From Oryzibacter oryziterrae (GTDB lineage: Bacteria; Pseudomonadota; Alphaproteobacteria; Rhizobiales; Pleomorphomonadaceae), in assembly GCF_021864535.1 (NCBI RefSeq), contig NZ_JAKJIC010000018.1, positions 1 to 64,000 on the forward strand: a stretch of DNA of 64,000 nucleotides, in the 5' to 3' direction. The notes beneath the pieces were generated by a model. The model had not been told where the DNA came from. It saw nothing but the letters and a program-made list of their open reading frames with translations, and did no database searches. Position numbers and translations under genes: made by a program. Each line of letters opens with the position of its first letter. Within the stretch, counting starts at the first letter, position 1. This document shows positions 28,098 to 37,454 of this stretch, piece by piece.

Positions 28098-28145
28098 GAG
28101 CGCCTTTCGATCCTGTTGTTTCAACATGATCGGCGGTTGCTCTAG
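28098..28145 (-). repeat. Intergenic REP-like element, short copy 3
   Basis: Same element as 10477-10523: outer ends GAGCGC and CTAG around the arms GATCATGTTG/CAACAGGATC. It directly follows the CTAG-ended inverted repeat. Its terminal CTAG provides the TAG stop codon of the potA-like gene. Confidence 0.75.
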
Positions 28146-29227
28146 GTAGGTAGAAGACAATATGCGGCTCCGGGACGCAAGCCCACGAAGACCGTGGCGC
28201 CGACCCCATGGTTGGGATGGCCCGCCCCGCGTGGCACGTCCGCCATCAACGCCACACCGGCCGCGCTGCGCAGATGCAGCCGCATCGACCTGCCATGGAA
28301 GACGACGCTTTCCACTTCGGCACGGTCGGCACCTGCGCTCTCCACCGTGTCGAGGCGCAGATCCTCCGGCCGGATGCCGACCATGATGGAGGCGCCGGGC
28401 TGCAGCGACAGGCCGGAGTCCGTCGGCAGGTCGAGCAGCAATGCTCCCGCTGCCAGATGCAGGCCCTGCCTGTCGGAGGCCCGGCACTGGAAGTCCACGA
28501 GATTCATGGTGCCGATGAAGCCGGCAACAAAGCGCGTCGCCGGTCGGTCGTAGAGTTCGGCCGGACTTGCCACCTGGTCGATGCGCCCATGGTTCATCAC
28601 CACGATGCGGTCGGAGATGGAGAGCGCTTCGGTCTGGTCGTGGGTGACCATGATGAACGTGGTCCCCAGTTCCCGCTGCAGGCGCTTGAGTTCCACCTGC
28701 ATCTGCTCGCGCAGACTGGCGTCGAGCGCCGACAGCGGCTCGTCGAGCAACAGCACCCTTGGGGCGCAGACGATGGCGCGGGCCAGCGCGACGCGTTGCC
28801 GCTGCCCACCCGAGAGCGCCCGCACCGGCCGATCGACCTTGTCGGCAAGGCCGACCATTTCCAGCGCCTCGCTGACTCGCCTGGTCTGGTCGCCGCGCGC
28901 CACGCCGCGAACCGACAGGCCGAAGGCGACGTTGTCGCGCACGTTCATGTGCGGAAACAGGGCATAGTCCTGAAAGACGGTATTCACCGGCCGGTCATAG
29001 GGCCTCAGCCCCAGGATATCCCGCCCTTCGAGGCGTACGGCGCCATCGCTCGGGGCTTCAAAGCCGGCGACGATGCGCAGCGTGGTGGTCTTGCCACAGC
29101 CCGAAGGGCCGAGCAGGCTGACGAACTCGCCTTCCCGCACCGACAGGGAGATGGCGTCCAGACCGAGCGTGCCGCTGGGAAAGACCTTGGTCACACCGGA
29201 CAGTTCGAGCAAGGCGTCATTCGCCAT
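28142..29227 (-). CDS. Polyamine-type ABC transporter ATP-binding protein (PotA-like)
   Basis: This is a 361-residue ATPase. Walker A GPSGCGKTT, signature LSGGQRQRVALARAI, Walker B VLLLDEPLSALD and switch His MVTHDQTEAL are intact. A C-terminal TOBE domain follows (residues about 270-355). It belongs with the PotBCD-type genes upstream and energises their transporter. The ATG at 29227 lies inside the last codons of the PuuR-like gene (11-base overlap), showing translational coupling. Its stop codon is inside a repeat element. Confidence 0.92.
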   Translation of the reverse strand: MANDALLELSGVTKVFPSGTLGLDAISLSVREGEFVSLLGPSGCGKTTTLRIVAGFEAPSDGAVRLEGRDILGLRPYDRPVNTVFQDYALFPHMNVRDNVAFGLSVRGVARGDQTRRVSEALEMVGLADKVDRPVRALSGGQRQRVALARAIVCAPRVLLLDEPLSALDASLREQMQVELKRLQRELGTTFIMVTHDQTEALSISDRIVVMNHGRIDQVASPAELYDRPATRFVAGFIGTMNLVDFQCRASDRQGLHLAAGALLLDLPTDSGLSLQPGASIMVGIRPEDLRLDTVESAGADRAEVESVVFHGRSMRLHLRSAAGVALMADVPRGAGHPNHGVGATVFVGLRPGAAYCLLPT

Positions 29228-29816
29228 CACGTTCCTCCGACGGCTTGATGGTGTTGACCCAGACGATCTCGCACCGGGTCTTGCCGAGGTTGCGGAAGGA
29301 ATGGGGCAGCGTCGAGCGAAAGGCGAAACTGTCGCCGGTGGTCAGCAGATATCGCGTCCCGTCGATCACCAGTTCCACCTCGCCGGCGGTGACGACGCCG
29401 AACTCCTGACCGTTGTGCGAGTAGGAGGCCGTACCACCGCCGGGCTCCACCACCACCAGCATGCCCGTGAGCGCGCTGCCCGGCGGCGATAGCAGTTCCT
29501 TGGAGATGCCTTCGCTGCGCACCGGCAGCGAGCGGCGCCGTCCTGCACGGACGCAGTAGAGATCACTGACGGGTTCGCCCGGATCGGAAATGAGAGCGGA
29601 TGGCTCGATTTCCAGCGCCGCCGCCAGGGGCCAGATGACCTTGACGCGGAGCGAGGACAGACCCCGCTCGATCTGGCTCAGCGCGCCGATCGATATGCCG
29701 GCGCGTTGGGCCAGTTCGGCAAGCGAAAGATTCCGCTCAATCCTGAGCGCACGCACACGCCGGCCGATCCGCACGTCGGCGTCATTCTCGCTGTCGGTGG
29801 GCACTTCGGTGTCCAT
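29217..29816 (-). CDS. XRE-cupin transcriptional regulator (PuuR-like)
   Basis: This is a 199-residue regulator. The helix-turn-helix of the XRE type is at residues about 15-70 (LSLAELAQRAGISIGALSQIERGLS), followed by a cupin domain (residues about 110-195). This is the layout of PuuR, the putrescine-responsive repressor. I chose the ATG at 29816, with GGAGAG five bases upstream, rather than the ATG at 29837. It sits inside the polyamine transport operon and is probably its local regulator, acting at the shared palindrome-like sites upstream of potB and of the oxidase gene. The ligand is inferred from context. Confidence 0.88.
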   Translation of the reverse strand: MDTEVPTDSENDADVRIGRRVRALRIERNLSLAELAQRAGISIGALSQIERGLSSLRVKVIWPLAAALEIEPSALISDPGEPVSDLYCVRAGRRRSLPVRSEGISKELLSPPGSALTGMLVVVEPGGGTASYSHNGQEFGVVTAGEVELVIDGTRYLLTTGDSFAFRSTLPHSFRNLGKTRCEIVWVNTIKPSEERDGE

Positions 29817-29881
29817 CGGCTCTCCAATCCCTGTCATTGTTGCGACCGGTGCCGCCGGGGCGGCACCGATGCGGGCCGCGC

Positions 29882-30952
29882 TCAGCCGCCGGCCTTGACC
29901 TTCTCGAACATCTTCGACAGCTCGTCGTTCTGCTTCATCGGTCCGGTGAACACCGTGGACTTGAGGACGGTGTCCGGATCGTCAGGCAGTTCCAGCGCCT
30001 TGAGATCGGCGGGTGGAGCGGCGGCAAAGGCCGAACTGGTGGACGCACCATAGCCGTAGCTCTCGATCAGCGCCTTGCCGGAATCGGCTTCGAGGCGGCT
30101 GTTGATGAAGTCATAGGCGAGATCCTGGTGCGTCGTGCCCTTCAGCATCACGAAGCCGCAGGCCCAGGTCAGCATGCCCTCCTTCGGCTTCATGAACTCG
30201 ACCGGCACGCCCTGCTTCTTGAGCGCCACCGCAGAGGCGTTCCAGGTCATGGCCGCCACGAGTTCCCCCGACGTCAGCGCCTGCTCGACGGAGGTCATGT
30301 CGGTGGTGTAGCTCGACAGCAGGGGCCGCTGCTCGCGCAGCTTCTCGGCCACCTTGTCGAGCTCGGCCGGCGACATGTCGAAGGGATTGACGCCGGCCAC
30401 CAGGGCCGCCACCACCGGCGTGTCGTGCACGGCGTCGATGGTCGCCATGCGGCCGGCATATTGCGGATCCCAGAGCAGGTTCCAGCTCTTCTCAGGATTG
30501 CTCACCAGATCGGTGCGGTAGAGGATCGAGGTATTGCCCCAGTCCCAGGGCACCATCCACACCTTGCCGTCGCCGGCCTGAATGTCCGGTAGATTGCGGA
30601 ACACCGGGAAGATCTTCTCCCAGTTTTTGATCTTGGCCGTGTCGATGGGCTCGAGCAGGCCTTCCTTGTTCCAGCGGGCGATCTTGTCATAGCAGGGATG
30701 GGCGAGATCGGGATGGAAGCCGGCCTTCACCTTGGTGAAGGCGTCGTCGTCGTCGCCGAAGGTGGAGATTTCCACGCTGTCGGGATGGGCGGCCGTGAAG
30801 CTCTTGTGGAAGTCGGGCAGTTCATAGCCGGACCAGGTGAAATAGGTCAGCTTGTCGGCGGCACCCGCCGGCGCTGCGGCGACCATGGCGCAAAGCGAGA
30901 CGGCGGCGGCAAGCGCCGTCGGCAATCTTGTGCTGAAGTCCTTGATAGACAT
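29882..30952 (-). CDS. Polyamine-type ABC transporter substrate-binding protein (PotD/PotF-like)
   Basis: This is a 356-residue periplasmic binding protein. It has a Sec signal (residues 1-31, ending APAGAA) and a mature part beginning KLTYFTWSGYELPDF, a pattern common to spermidine/putrescine-binding proteins. Other typical segments are WMVPWDWGNTSILYRTDLV and AMTWNASAVAL. It should deliver a polyamine or related cation to the PotBC-type permease. It follows the permease genes by 36 bases and precedes the regulator. Confidence 0.9.
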   Translation of the reverse strand: MSIKDFSTRLPTALAAAVSLCAMVAAAPAGAADKLTYFTWSGYELPDFHKSFTAAHPDSVEISTFGDDDDAFTKVKAGFHPDLAHPCYDKIARWNKEGLLEPIDTAKIKNWEKIFPVFRNLPDIQAGDGKVWMVPWDWGNTSILYRTDLVSNPEKSWNLLWDPQYAGRMATIDAVHDTPVVAALVAGVNPFDMSPAELDKVAEKLREQRPLLSSYTTDMTSVEQALTSGELVAAMTWNASAVALKKQGVPVEFMKPKEGMLTWACGFVMLKGTTHQDLAYDFINSRLEADSGKALIESYGYGASTSSAFAAAPPADLKALELPDDPDTVLKSTVFTGPMKQNDELSKMFEKVKAGG

Positions 30953-30988
30953 GCTGTTCTCCTCGTTGACGCCTTTTGCGGCTGTTGT

Positions 30989-31792
30989 TTATGCGGGGCC
31001 TCGACCCGGCGAATGGCGGCGCAGAACTTCCGCCGCGCCGGCCAGCAGGATCGAGAAGGCCAGGATGGCGCTGCCGAGGGCCATCACCATCGGCAGCGAC
31101 TTGGGAAAGCGCAGCTGGCTCCAGATGTAGAGCGGCAGCGTCGGCTCGGTCCCGGCCAGGAAGAAGGCGACGATGAACTCGTCGAAGGAGGTCAGAAAGG
31201 CCAGCATGGCGGCGGAGGCCACGGCCGGCAGCGCCAGCGGCAGCATCACGCGGCGAAACACCACGCCGTCATGGGCGCCAAGGTCTTCCGCCGCTTCGGC
31301 GATCGACCGGGGAATGGCCTGGAACCGCCCGCGCAGCACGATCACCGTTGCCGGCAGTGCCACCAGCACATGGCCGATGACGATGGACAGGCGCGACGGC
31401 CCCAATCCGGACAGGTTCACCAGGATCAGCAGGGCGATGCCGATCACCACGCCGGGAATGAGCAGCGGAAGGCGCGCCACGGCGGAGACAAGCGTGGCAA
31501 AGCGCGATCGGCCGTGGATCTCCAGATAGCTGATGGTCACGCCACAGACCGTCGCGACCAGGGAAACCGTCAAGCCGATGCCGACACTGTTCATCAACGC
31601 GCCCCGCAGCGTCTCATTGGCGAGCAGCGCTTCATACCAGGAGAGCGTGAAGCCCTTGAGAGGGAAGGCCGCCTGCACGGCGTCATTGAAGGAGAACAGC
31701 ACGATCAGGGCGACCGGCAGATACAGGAAGACAAGATAGGCGATGACATAAGGGCCGAGCCAGCCGCCCGAGGCCGTTGCGCGCTGGGTCAT
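30989..31792 (-). CDS. ABC transporter permease (PotC-like)
   Basis: This is a 267-residue inner-membrane permease with about six helices. The EAA loop reads IAEAAEDLGAHDGVVFRRVM and is followed by the LPLALP element. It pairs with the PotB-like subunit, whose TGA overlaps the start of this gene by four bases (ATGA), so the two are translationally coupled. Confidence 0.92.
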   Translation of the reverse strand: MTQRATASGGWLGPYVIAYLVFLYLPVALIVLFSFNDAVQAAFPLKGFTLSWYEALLANETLRGALMNSVGIGLTVSLVATVCGVTISYLEIHGRSRFATLVSAVARLPLLIPGVVIGIALLILVNLSGLGPSRLSIVIGHVLVALPATVIVLRGRFQAIPRSIAEAAEDLGAHDGVVFRRVMLPLALPAVASAAMLAFLTSFDEFIVAFFLAGTEPTLPLYIWSQLRFPKSLPMVMALGSAILAFSILLAGAAEVLRRHSPGRGPA

Positions 31793-32673
31793 GCGATCCC
31801 TCCCGCGCGGCGGTTGACCGACCGCGTCACCAGCCCGACCAGCAGGATGACGGCCATCACCGCCACCGCCAGTGCGGCGCCAAAGGGCCAGTCATTGGCC
31901 TTGCCGAAGGAACTCTGGATCAGCGACCCGATCATGGTGCTCGCGGGACCACCGACGAGCGCCGGGGTCACATAATCACCAACCGTCGGCACGAAGACCA
32001 CCACGGCGCCGGCCATCACGCCGGGCATGGACAGCGGCAGGATCACGCGGCGGAAGGTGGCGAAGGGCTTGGCCCCGAGGTCGGCCGCAGCCTCCTTGAG
32101 GGATGGCGGAATGGCTTCCAGCGCCACATAGATCGGCAGAATGGCGAAGGGCGCATAGGCGTGTGCCAGCGTGATCACCACGGCCGCCGGCGAGTTGATG
32201 AACAGGGTCAGCGGCTGATCGATGATGCCGAGACCGATCAGAGCCGAGTTCAGCACGCCGTTATAGGCAAGAATGATGCGCCAGGCGAAGACGCGCAGCA
32301 GATAGCTCGTCCAGAAGGGCAAGGTGACCAGGAACAGGATCAGCGACCGGCGCCGCCCGGCGTGAAAGGCCAGGTACCACGCCACCGGATAGGCGGTCAC
32401 CACGGTCGCCAGCGTGACGATCCCGGCGATCACCAGGGATCGCGCCATCACCATGGCGTAGAGCGGATCGGTGACCAGCGCCTCAAAGTTGGCAAGCGTG
32501 AAGCCCTGTCCGAGCAGCGAGCCGTCATTGCCTCGCAGCGCCAGGAAGAGCACCAGCGCCAGCGCGAAGAGAATGAAGACCAGTGTGACGAAGGCGCCTG
32601 GCAGGCCCATGGCAGCCTGGAACATCCAGGGCGCCGCAACGGACCGCCGGGCCGAACCGGATTCTACGGGCAC
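31789..32673 (-). CDS. ABC transporter permease (PotB-like)
   Basis: This is a 294-residue inner-membrane permease with about six helices and an EAA loop LKEAAADLGAKPFATFRRVI. It starts at a GTG (32673) with GGAG six bases upstream. A palindrome-like site (TTTCATAAATTTGAAA, 32709-32724) lies 36 bases before the start, in the same position as a related site ahead of the oxidase gene. A promoter inside the locus is therefore likely here, and the transporter genes may be transcribed separately from the oxidase. Confidence 0.9.
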   Translation of the reverse strand: MPVESGSARRSVAAPWMFQAAMGLPGAFVTLVFILFALALVLFLALRGNDGSLLGQGFTLANFEALVTDPLYAMVMARSLVIAGIVTLATVVTAYPVAWYLAFHAGRRRSLILFLVTLPFWTSYLLRVFAWRIILAYNGVLNSALIGLGIIDQPLTLFINSPAAVVITLAHAYAPFAILPIYVALEAIPPSLKEAAADLGAKPFATFRRVILPLSMPGVMAGAVVVFVPTVGDYVTPALVGGPASTMIGSLIQSSFGKANDWPFGAALAVAVMAVILLVGLVTRSVNRRAGGIA

Positions 32674-32708
32674 GGCAAGGCTCCAATTCGTGAAATTACG
32701 TATTACAT

Positions 32709-32724
32709 TTTCATAAATTTGAAA
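32709..32724 (-). promoter_or_regulatory. Putative operator upstream of potB-like gene
   Basis: TTTCATAAATTTGAAA has perfect outer arms TTTCA/TGAAA. Its right-hand 13 bases, CATAAATTTGAAA, recur exactly upstream of the oxidase gene at 34074-34086. Position and sharing suggest the binding site of the locus regulator, probably the PuuR-like protein. Confidence 0.55.
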
Positions 32725-32754
32725 GTTGTCAAGGGCGCTTTTGTCGCCGCCTGC

Positions 32755-34035
32755 TCACTTTTCAAAGGCGTCCAGCGTCCGGTACCAGAGAATGGCCGCC
32801 GCGACGCCGATCTGCCGGAAGGCATGGAAGGGAATCGGTCGAATGGGCGACAGCGGGAACGGCAGTTCGTCGGGATCGCCCGAGAGGATGTGCCGGGCAA
32901 TGGCCTGTCCGAGGGCGGTCATCAGGCCGACGCCCCGCCCCTGACAGCCGGCAACGGCGATCAATCCGGCCTCCGGAGCATGCAGATGCGGCAGGTGGTC
33001 GGGCGTCATGCCGACCCGCCCGAACCAGCGGCGCTCGATCGATATGTCCGCAAGATCAGGATAGAGGCGCCGCAGCGCCCGTTCGAGATGCTTCCAGTCA
33101 GCGGCCGATCGCGGCACCGACATGCGCCCCCGGCCACCGAGGATCAGGCGGCCATCCGGACTCTTGCGATAGTAGACCAGGATGCGGCGGCTGTCGGAGA
33201 CCGCCTGTTGGCCGGGCAGGATCTTCTCGCCGAGTTCACGCAGCAGCGGCGCGGTCGCGACCTGGAAGGAATGCAGCGGCACCAGGGTCCGCGCGAGGCC
33301 CGGGACGAGCCCGTCGCTATAGGCGTTGGTCGCCACCACCACATGGCGCGCGGTGACGGTTGCGCCGGTGGATGTCTGCACGATCCAGCGCTCGTTGCGG
33401 CGTTCGAGGCGCAAGGCCTGGGTTCCCGTCGCAATGCGCGCGCCGGCCTCGGCGGCGATCCGCGCCAGTTCGGTGACGTAGGCCAGTGGATCGATGGTGC
33501 CGGCCCGTCGGTCGAGCCAGCCGCCGACATAGCCGTTGGCTCCGGTCATGGCCGCCACTTCGGCAGCGGACAGCAGCTGCGTATCCGCCCCGCGGGACCG
33601 CCATTGCCGGTCGCGCTCCCGCGCGAGCCTGAGAGCTGTCTCCGTATGCGCCGCCTGGATCCAGCCGTTGCGGACCACGGGCACGTCGAGCCCTTCCCGT
33701 TCGATCAGACCGAACACACTGTCCGCCGTGGACGCGGCAAAATCCACCAGCCGCGGTCCGGCAGTACCAAAACGCGACAGCAACGTCTCGGGATCGTATT
33801 TCAGCCCGGGAATGACCTGGCCGCCGTTCAGCCCCGATGCGCCCTCGCCGATCTCCTTGCCGTCGATCACCTGAACAGACCTGCCGGCGCGCGCCAGATG
33901 GAGCGCCGCCACGAGACCGCAATAGCCCGCACCGATGATCGCCATATCGACCGCGACACTCTCCGCCAGCGGCCCCGTGCCGATGAATGTGCGCCGCGTC
34001 TGCCATGCGGAAAGGCCGAAAGAACCATCGGACAT
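32755..34035 (-). CDS. FAD-dependent oxidoreductase, gamma-glutamylputrescine-oxidase-like (PuuB-like)
   Basis: This is a 426-residue flavoprotein of the D-amino-acid-oxidase superfamily. The FAD-binding GxGxxG is visible as IIGAGYCGLVAALHLA (residues about 33-48). The family motif GASGLNGGQVIPGLKYD follows, with C-terminal GCQGRGVGLMTALGQAIA. It is closest in pattern to PuuB/OrdL-type oxidases that oxidise amines such as gamma-glutamylputrescine. The ATG at 34035 has GGAGG seven bases upstream. It heads the polyamine-type locus (oxidase, transporter, regulator, aldehyde dehydrogenase). No PuuA-type ligase or PuuD hydrolase is nearby, so the exact substrate is open. Confidence 0.87.
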   Translation of the reverse strand: MSDGSFGLSAWQTRRTFIGTGPLAESVAVDMAIIGAGYCGLVAALHLARAGRSVQVIDGKEIGEGASGLNGGQVIPGLKYDPETLLSRFGTAGPRLVDFAASTADSVFGLIEREGLDVPVVRNGWIQAAHTETALRLARERDRQWRSRGADTQLLSAAEVAAMTGANGYVGGWLDRRAGTIDPLAYVTELARIAAEAGARIATGTQALRLERRNERWIVQTSTGATVTARHVVVATNAYSDGLVPGLARTLVPLHSFQVATAPLLRELGEKILPGQQAVSDSRRILVYYRKSPDGRLILGGRGRMSVPRSAADWKHLERALRRLYPDLADISIERRWFGRVGMTPDHLPHLHAPEAGLIAVAGCQGRGVGLMTALGQAIARHILSGDPDELPFPLSPIRPIPFHAFRQIGVAAAILWYRTLDAFEK

Positions 34036-34073
34036 GGGCACCTCCAGATTTTCGAAAAGCGAACCACGAAATC

Positions 34074-34123
34074 CATAAATTTGAAATTGGCATATTGAAT
34101 TTCATTTTTCCATTCAAATTTCA
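34074..34123 (-). promoter_or_regulatory. Putative operator region upstream of the oxidase gene
   Basis: CATAAATTTGAAA (34074-34086) repeats exactly a 13-base sequence found ahead of potB. A further related half-site, TTCAAATTTCA, is at 34113-34123. The first site is 39 bases before the ATG, almost the same distance as the potB copy (36 bases). Confidence 0.5.
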
Positions 34124-34578
34124 CCCCTGAAGCCCGCAATCTCCCTCCACGGATCTCAGTTTGACCACCCCATTATCCAGGTGGACGGACAGGCCCCTCC
34201 GGTCCTGGCTACGCGCCAGGGAAAAAATCCCACATTTCGGCGAAGACTGCTTTCCATCCGTACACGCCAAGCGCTCATCCAATGCAGACTACACAAACAT
34301 GGCCAGCAACAGTGCAATGCAAGTTCAAATGTCAAAGCGTCAAGCTACCAGCAACACAACCACCTGAACGCGTATTTCCTTGTTCAATTTCGCGCAATTC
34401 CTATATAAAAATGACAATATTCCAGTCCAAAATCGCAGGATAATACAATGATATAAATCGATGATCAGCAATGGACAGACAACTTATATACAATAACACT
34501 TACCCTGCCTTCAGATTAATCACCAATTAATCATGCACGCCAGATAGATGTTCCGGATACACACTGGAGAGATCCGTC
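34124..34578. other. Intergenic, AT-rich, upstream of chemoreceptor
   Basis: No gene is supported. The second half (34370-34540) is strongly AT-rich and should hold the chemoreceptor promoter, though I could not assign a specific sigma factor motif. Confidence 0.45.
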
Positions 34579-36771
34579 ATGAACATCCATTCAATCAAGG
34601 TTCGCATCACCTCTCTCTCCGCTGTCTGCTTGCTTGCTACAGTCGGCGCTGTGGTTGGCTACGGCGTCTATTCCAACAGCCAGACCAATGAAGCGACCAA
34701 CAAGGGCGTTTACAGCCTGCTCGATGCCAAGGCGCAGGAAGCCCTTCAGAACCTGGCGGCAACCCAGGCAGCGGTTGTCAGGACCGAGGTCGACACAGCT
34801 TTCAGCGCCGCGCGCAACATGGCCCGTGCCTTCGAGACCATGGCGTCCGGGGATGCTTTGGCGACGCCTGCGGCCATGCGCCGGACCCAGCTCAACGCCA
34901 CCCTGCTCGGCGTTCTCAAGGACAATCCTCGCTTCAACGGAACCTACAGCGCCTGGATGCCCAATGCCATTGATGGCAATGACGCCGCCTTCACGGGCAA
35001 GGCGGACATCGGCTCCGACGCCACGGGCCGCGCCCTGCCCTATTGGACGCGCGATGTCACCGGCAAGATCGCCCTTCAGCCGCTGGTGGAATATGACAGC
35101 CGCGAAAAGCACACCAACGGCCTCATCAAGGGCGGCTGGTTCATCGGCCCCGAGGAAACCGGCACCGAGAGCCTTCTGGCCCCGCTGCCCTATATCGTGC
35201 AAGGCAAGGCTGTTCATCTTGCCACCATGTCGGTTCCGATCACCGTCAATGGCAAGTTCATGGGCGTGGCTGGTGCCGACTTCAATCTCGACTTCGTCCA
35301 GACGCTGGCCCAGGAAGTCAAGTCCAAGATCTACGGCGGTGCCGGTGACGTCACCATCGTCACGCAGGATGCCCTTGTTGTCGCCTCGAGCATCGATCCC
35401 ACCGGCATCGGCGGTCCGCTCTCCAAGTTCGACAACTCTTGGCAGGACGACATGCAGCGCGTCGCCAACAACAAGGACGAGGTCTATCTTGATGCCGAGC
35501 ATGACCGGCTCAAGATGTTCTCGCCGATCTCCCTCGGTCGCACCGGCAAGACCTGGTCGGTGATCATCGGCGTACCGCGCTCGGTGGTCATGGCCGATGC
35601 AAGCAAGCTTGCGGCCGACACCGACGCCGCCCAGACGCAAAGCGTGAAGAGCCAGCTCCTCGTCTCCAGTGGCGCCGCGCTCGCCGGCCTGATCGTGATG
35701 TGGCTTGTGGCGCTTTCCATCAGCAACCCGATCCAGAAGCTCACCGCTGCCATGGAGGGTCTTGCCGCCCGCAAGACCGGCATCGTCGTCCCCGGCACCG
35801 ATCGTCAGGATGAGGTGGGCGCCATGGCACGCACCGTCGGCGCGATCCAGGAAAACGCCGTCGAAGACGCCCGGACCGCGACCGAACAGGCCGCCGCCAA
35901 CGACGCACGCCTCGCCGGCGAACGCAAGCAGGCCATGGCTCGTCTGGCCGACGACTTCGAGCGCTCGGTCGGTGCCATCGTCTCGTCTGTATCCGCGGCC
36001 TCCAACCAGTTGCAGTCCGCTGCCGAAACACTGACCGGCTCGGCCGAAGAGACCTCCAACCGCTCGACGGAAGTGGCACAGGCCTCCGAAGAAGCCTCCC
36101 AGAACGTCAACACCGTCGCCTCCGCCACCGAGGAACTCGCGGCTTCCGTGCGTGAGATCAGCCGTCAGGTCGCCGAAAGCGCCCGCATGGCTGCCAATGC
36201 GGTGACCGAAGCAGCCGGCACGGCCAGAACCGTCCGCGACCTCTCCGAAGCCGCACAGCGGATCGGCGAGATCGTCGACCTCATCGGCAATGTCGCCGGT
36301 CAGACGAACCTCCTGGCGCTCAACGCCACCATCGAAGCGGCGCGCGCCGGCGAAGCGGGACGCGGCTTTGCCGTGGTCGCCGCCGAGGTCAAGGGCCTCG
36401 CCGACCAGACCGCCAAGGCGACGGCGCAGATCAGCGCCCAGATCACAGAGATCCAGAACTCGACCGGCTCGGCTGTCGGTGCCATCGATTCGATTTCGGC
36501 CACCATCCAGAAGATGGACGAGATTGCCTCGCTGATCGCCGCCGCCGTGGAAGAGCAATCGGCCACGACGCAGGACATCGCACAGAATGTCCACAGCGCG
36601 TCGACCGGCACGGGGGCGGTGTCGAAGAACATCGCGATGGTGACCCGTACGGCAACCGAGACCAGTGCCGCTGCCGAACAGGTACTGGGCTCGTCGGGCG
36701 AGCTCTCCAAGCAGTCCGATCTGTTGCGCCGGGAAATGCAGACTTTCCTCGCCTCGGTGCGCACGGGCTGA
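34579..36771 (+). CDS. Methyl-accepting chemotaxis protein with dCache-like sensor
   Basis: This is a 730-residue transmembrane chemoreceptor. The first helix is at residues about 12-32, followed by a large periplasmic Cache-type ligand domain (residues about 35-355) and a second helix near 362-384. A HAMP linker ([17 protein letters not shown]) leads to the cytoplasmic signalling domain with the conserved hairpin [18 protein letters not shown]. It should bind a small molecule outside and steer flagellar motors through CheA/CheW. No che genes are nearby, so this is an orphan receptor. No C-terminal NWETF-type pentapeptide is seen. GGAGAG precedes the ATG. Confidence 0.94.
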   Translation: MNIHSIKVRITSLSAVCLLATVGAVVGYGVYSNSQTNEATNKGVYSLLDAKAQEALQNLAATQAAVVRTEVDTAFSAARNMARAFETMASGDALATPAAMRRTQLNATLLGVLKDNPRFNGTYSAWMPNAIDGNDAAFTGKADIGSDATGRALPYWTRDVTGKIALQPLVEYDSREKHTNGLIKGGWFIGPEETGTESLLAPLPYIVQGKAVHLATMSVPITVNGKFMGVAGADFNLDFVQTLAQEVKSKIYGGAGDVTIVTQDALVVASSIDPTGIGGPLSKFDNSWQDDMQRVANNKDEVYLDAEHDRLKMFSPISLGRTGKTWSVIIGVPRSVVMADASKLAADTDAAQTQSVKSQLLVSSGAALAGLIVMWLVALSISNPIQKLTAAMEGLAARKTGIVVPGTDRQDEVGAMARTVGAIQENAVEDARTATEQAAANDARLAGERKQAMARLADDFERSVGAIVSSVSAASNQLQSAAETLTGSAEETSNRSTEVAQASEEASQNVNTVASATEELAASVREISRQVAESARMAANAVTEAAGTARTVRDLSEAAQRIGEIVDLIGNVAGQTNLLALNATIEAARAGEAGRGFAVVAAEVKGLADQTAKATAQISAQITEIQNSTGSAVGAIDSISATIQKMDEIASLIAAAVEEQSATTQDIAQNVHSASTGTGAVSKNIAMVTRTATETSAAAEQVLGSSGELSKQSDLLRREMQTFLASVRTG

Positions 36772-36805
36772 CGCTCCGACGCCGCCCGACACACCGCACT
36801 CCATC

Positions 36806-36838
36806 GGCCCCGGCTCCGGCATCCCCGGCTCCGGGGCC
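36806..36838 (+). terminator. Probable terminator of the chemoreceptor gene
   Basis: GGCCCCGG and CCGGGGCC form a perfect eight-base stem with further GC pairing inside, 35 bases after the stop, followed by a short pyrimidine run (CCCTCTTTCCC). Confidence 0.5.
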
Positions 36839-36954
36839 GCCCTCTTTCCCAAGACGGCGCCAATCCCAGCTTGTTAGCCCGAACCAACGGTGCCCCTCAT
36901 CGGTTGTTGCGGATCACGACCATTGTCGCTATATGACCCGGGCCTAACGGCTGC

Positions 36955-37029
36955 TGGGGTGTCGCCAAGTGGTAAGGCAGCGGATTTTGATTCCGCCATC
37001 CGTAGGTTCGAATCCTGCCACCCCAGCCA
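36955..37029 (+). tRNA. tRNA-Gln (TTG anticodon)
   Basis: A 75-base tRNA with acceptor stem TGGGGTG/CACCCCA, anticodon loop TTTTGAT (anticodon TTG) and T-arm GTTCGAATC, with encoded CCA. Its 3' end forms the left half of a 21-bp direct repeat, so it is the integration site of the adjoining mobile island and remains intact. Confidence 0.96.
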
Positions 37030-37033
37030 ATCC
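37013..37033 (+). repeat. attL core: left 21-bp direct repeat
   Basis: The sequence starting TCCTGCCACCCCAGCCAATC (one further C) covers the last bases of tRNA-Gln including CCA and is repeated exactly at 49145-49165. It marks the left junction of the island. Confidence 0.88.
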
Positions 37034-37114
37034 ATTTTTAGGCCATTCAATATCTTTAATTTAACAACGAAATCAATAAGTTAGCCATTCATGCCGAGTC
37101 TTGAATTTGGCGAG

Positions 37115-37150
37115 TGACCACAACGCTGACCACAACACCCCGACCACAAT
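37115..37150 (+). repeat. Left arm-type integrase sites (three 10-bp repeats)
   Basis: TGACCACAAC at 37115 and 37127, then CGACCACAAT at 37141. Start-to-start spacings are 12 and 14 bases, identical to the set at the right end, in the same orientation. This arrangement is typical of arm-binding sites for a tyrosine integrase's N-terminal domain. Confidence 0.75.
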
Positions 37151-37190
37151 ACCTCTTCAAGGACGGTAGGTCTGGACGAATCGATCTGGT

Positions 37191-37361
37191 TTAAGTTGGG
37201 CGTCTGTTGGCGCCGCGCCCCACACGGTAGTCCTTGAGGAACTTCGCAGCGACGGCAAGGTCCGTGGAAGTGATGCGTCCGTCTTCAATGCGGAGCGCAA
37301 GCTCTTCGGCCAATGCCTCATGGAACATATCGAGTGCGTCGCGGTCAGCCGTCTTGCTCAA
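37191..37361 (-). CDS. Small phage protein, terminase-small-subunit-like
   Basis: A 56-residue ORF starts at a TTG (37361) with GGAG nine bases upstream. The core ALDMFHEALAEELALRIEDG followed by ITSTDLAVAAKFLKD matches the pattern of the small terminase (DNA maturase A) subunits of T7-like podophages, which bind phage DNA for packaging. Family members are usually somewhat longer, so this may be a short or truncated form. No large terminase is next to it. It is the first coding element inside the left end of the island. Confidence 0.55.
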   Translation of the reverse strand: MSKTADRDALDMFHEALAEELALRIEDGRITSTDLAVAAKFLKDYRVGRGANRRPT

Positions 37362-37454
37362 TTGAAAATGCTCCTGGGTTGCGTTGTGCGCTCAATAGGA
37401 AAGGCGCCGCACCGATTTACGCAGTGCGGCGCTATGCTCTGTCTTTCGCTCCGA

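Noticed and set aside
34591-36852. 753-codon open frame opposite the first chemoreceptor (and a similar one at 54076-56073 opposite the second)
   Set aside because: Both are antisense shadows of MCP genes with Gly/Arg/His-rich products and no start signals.
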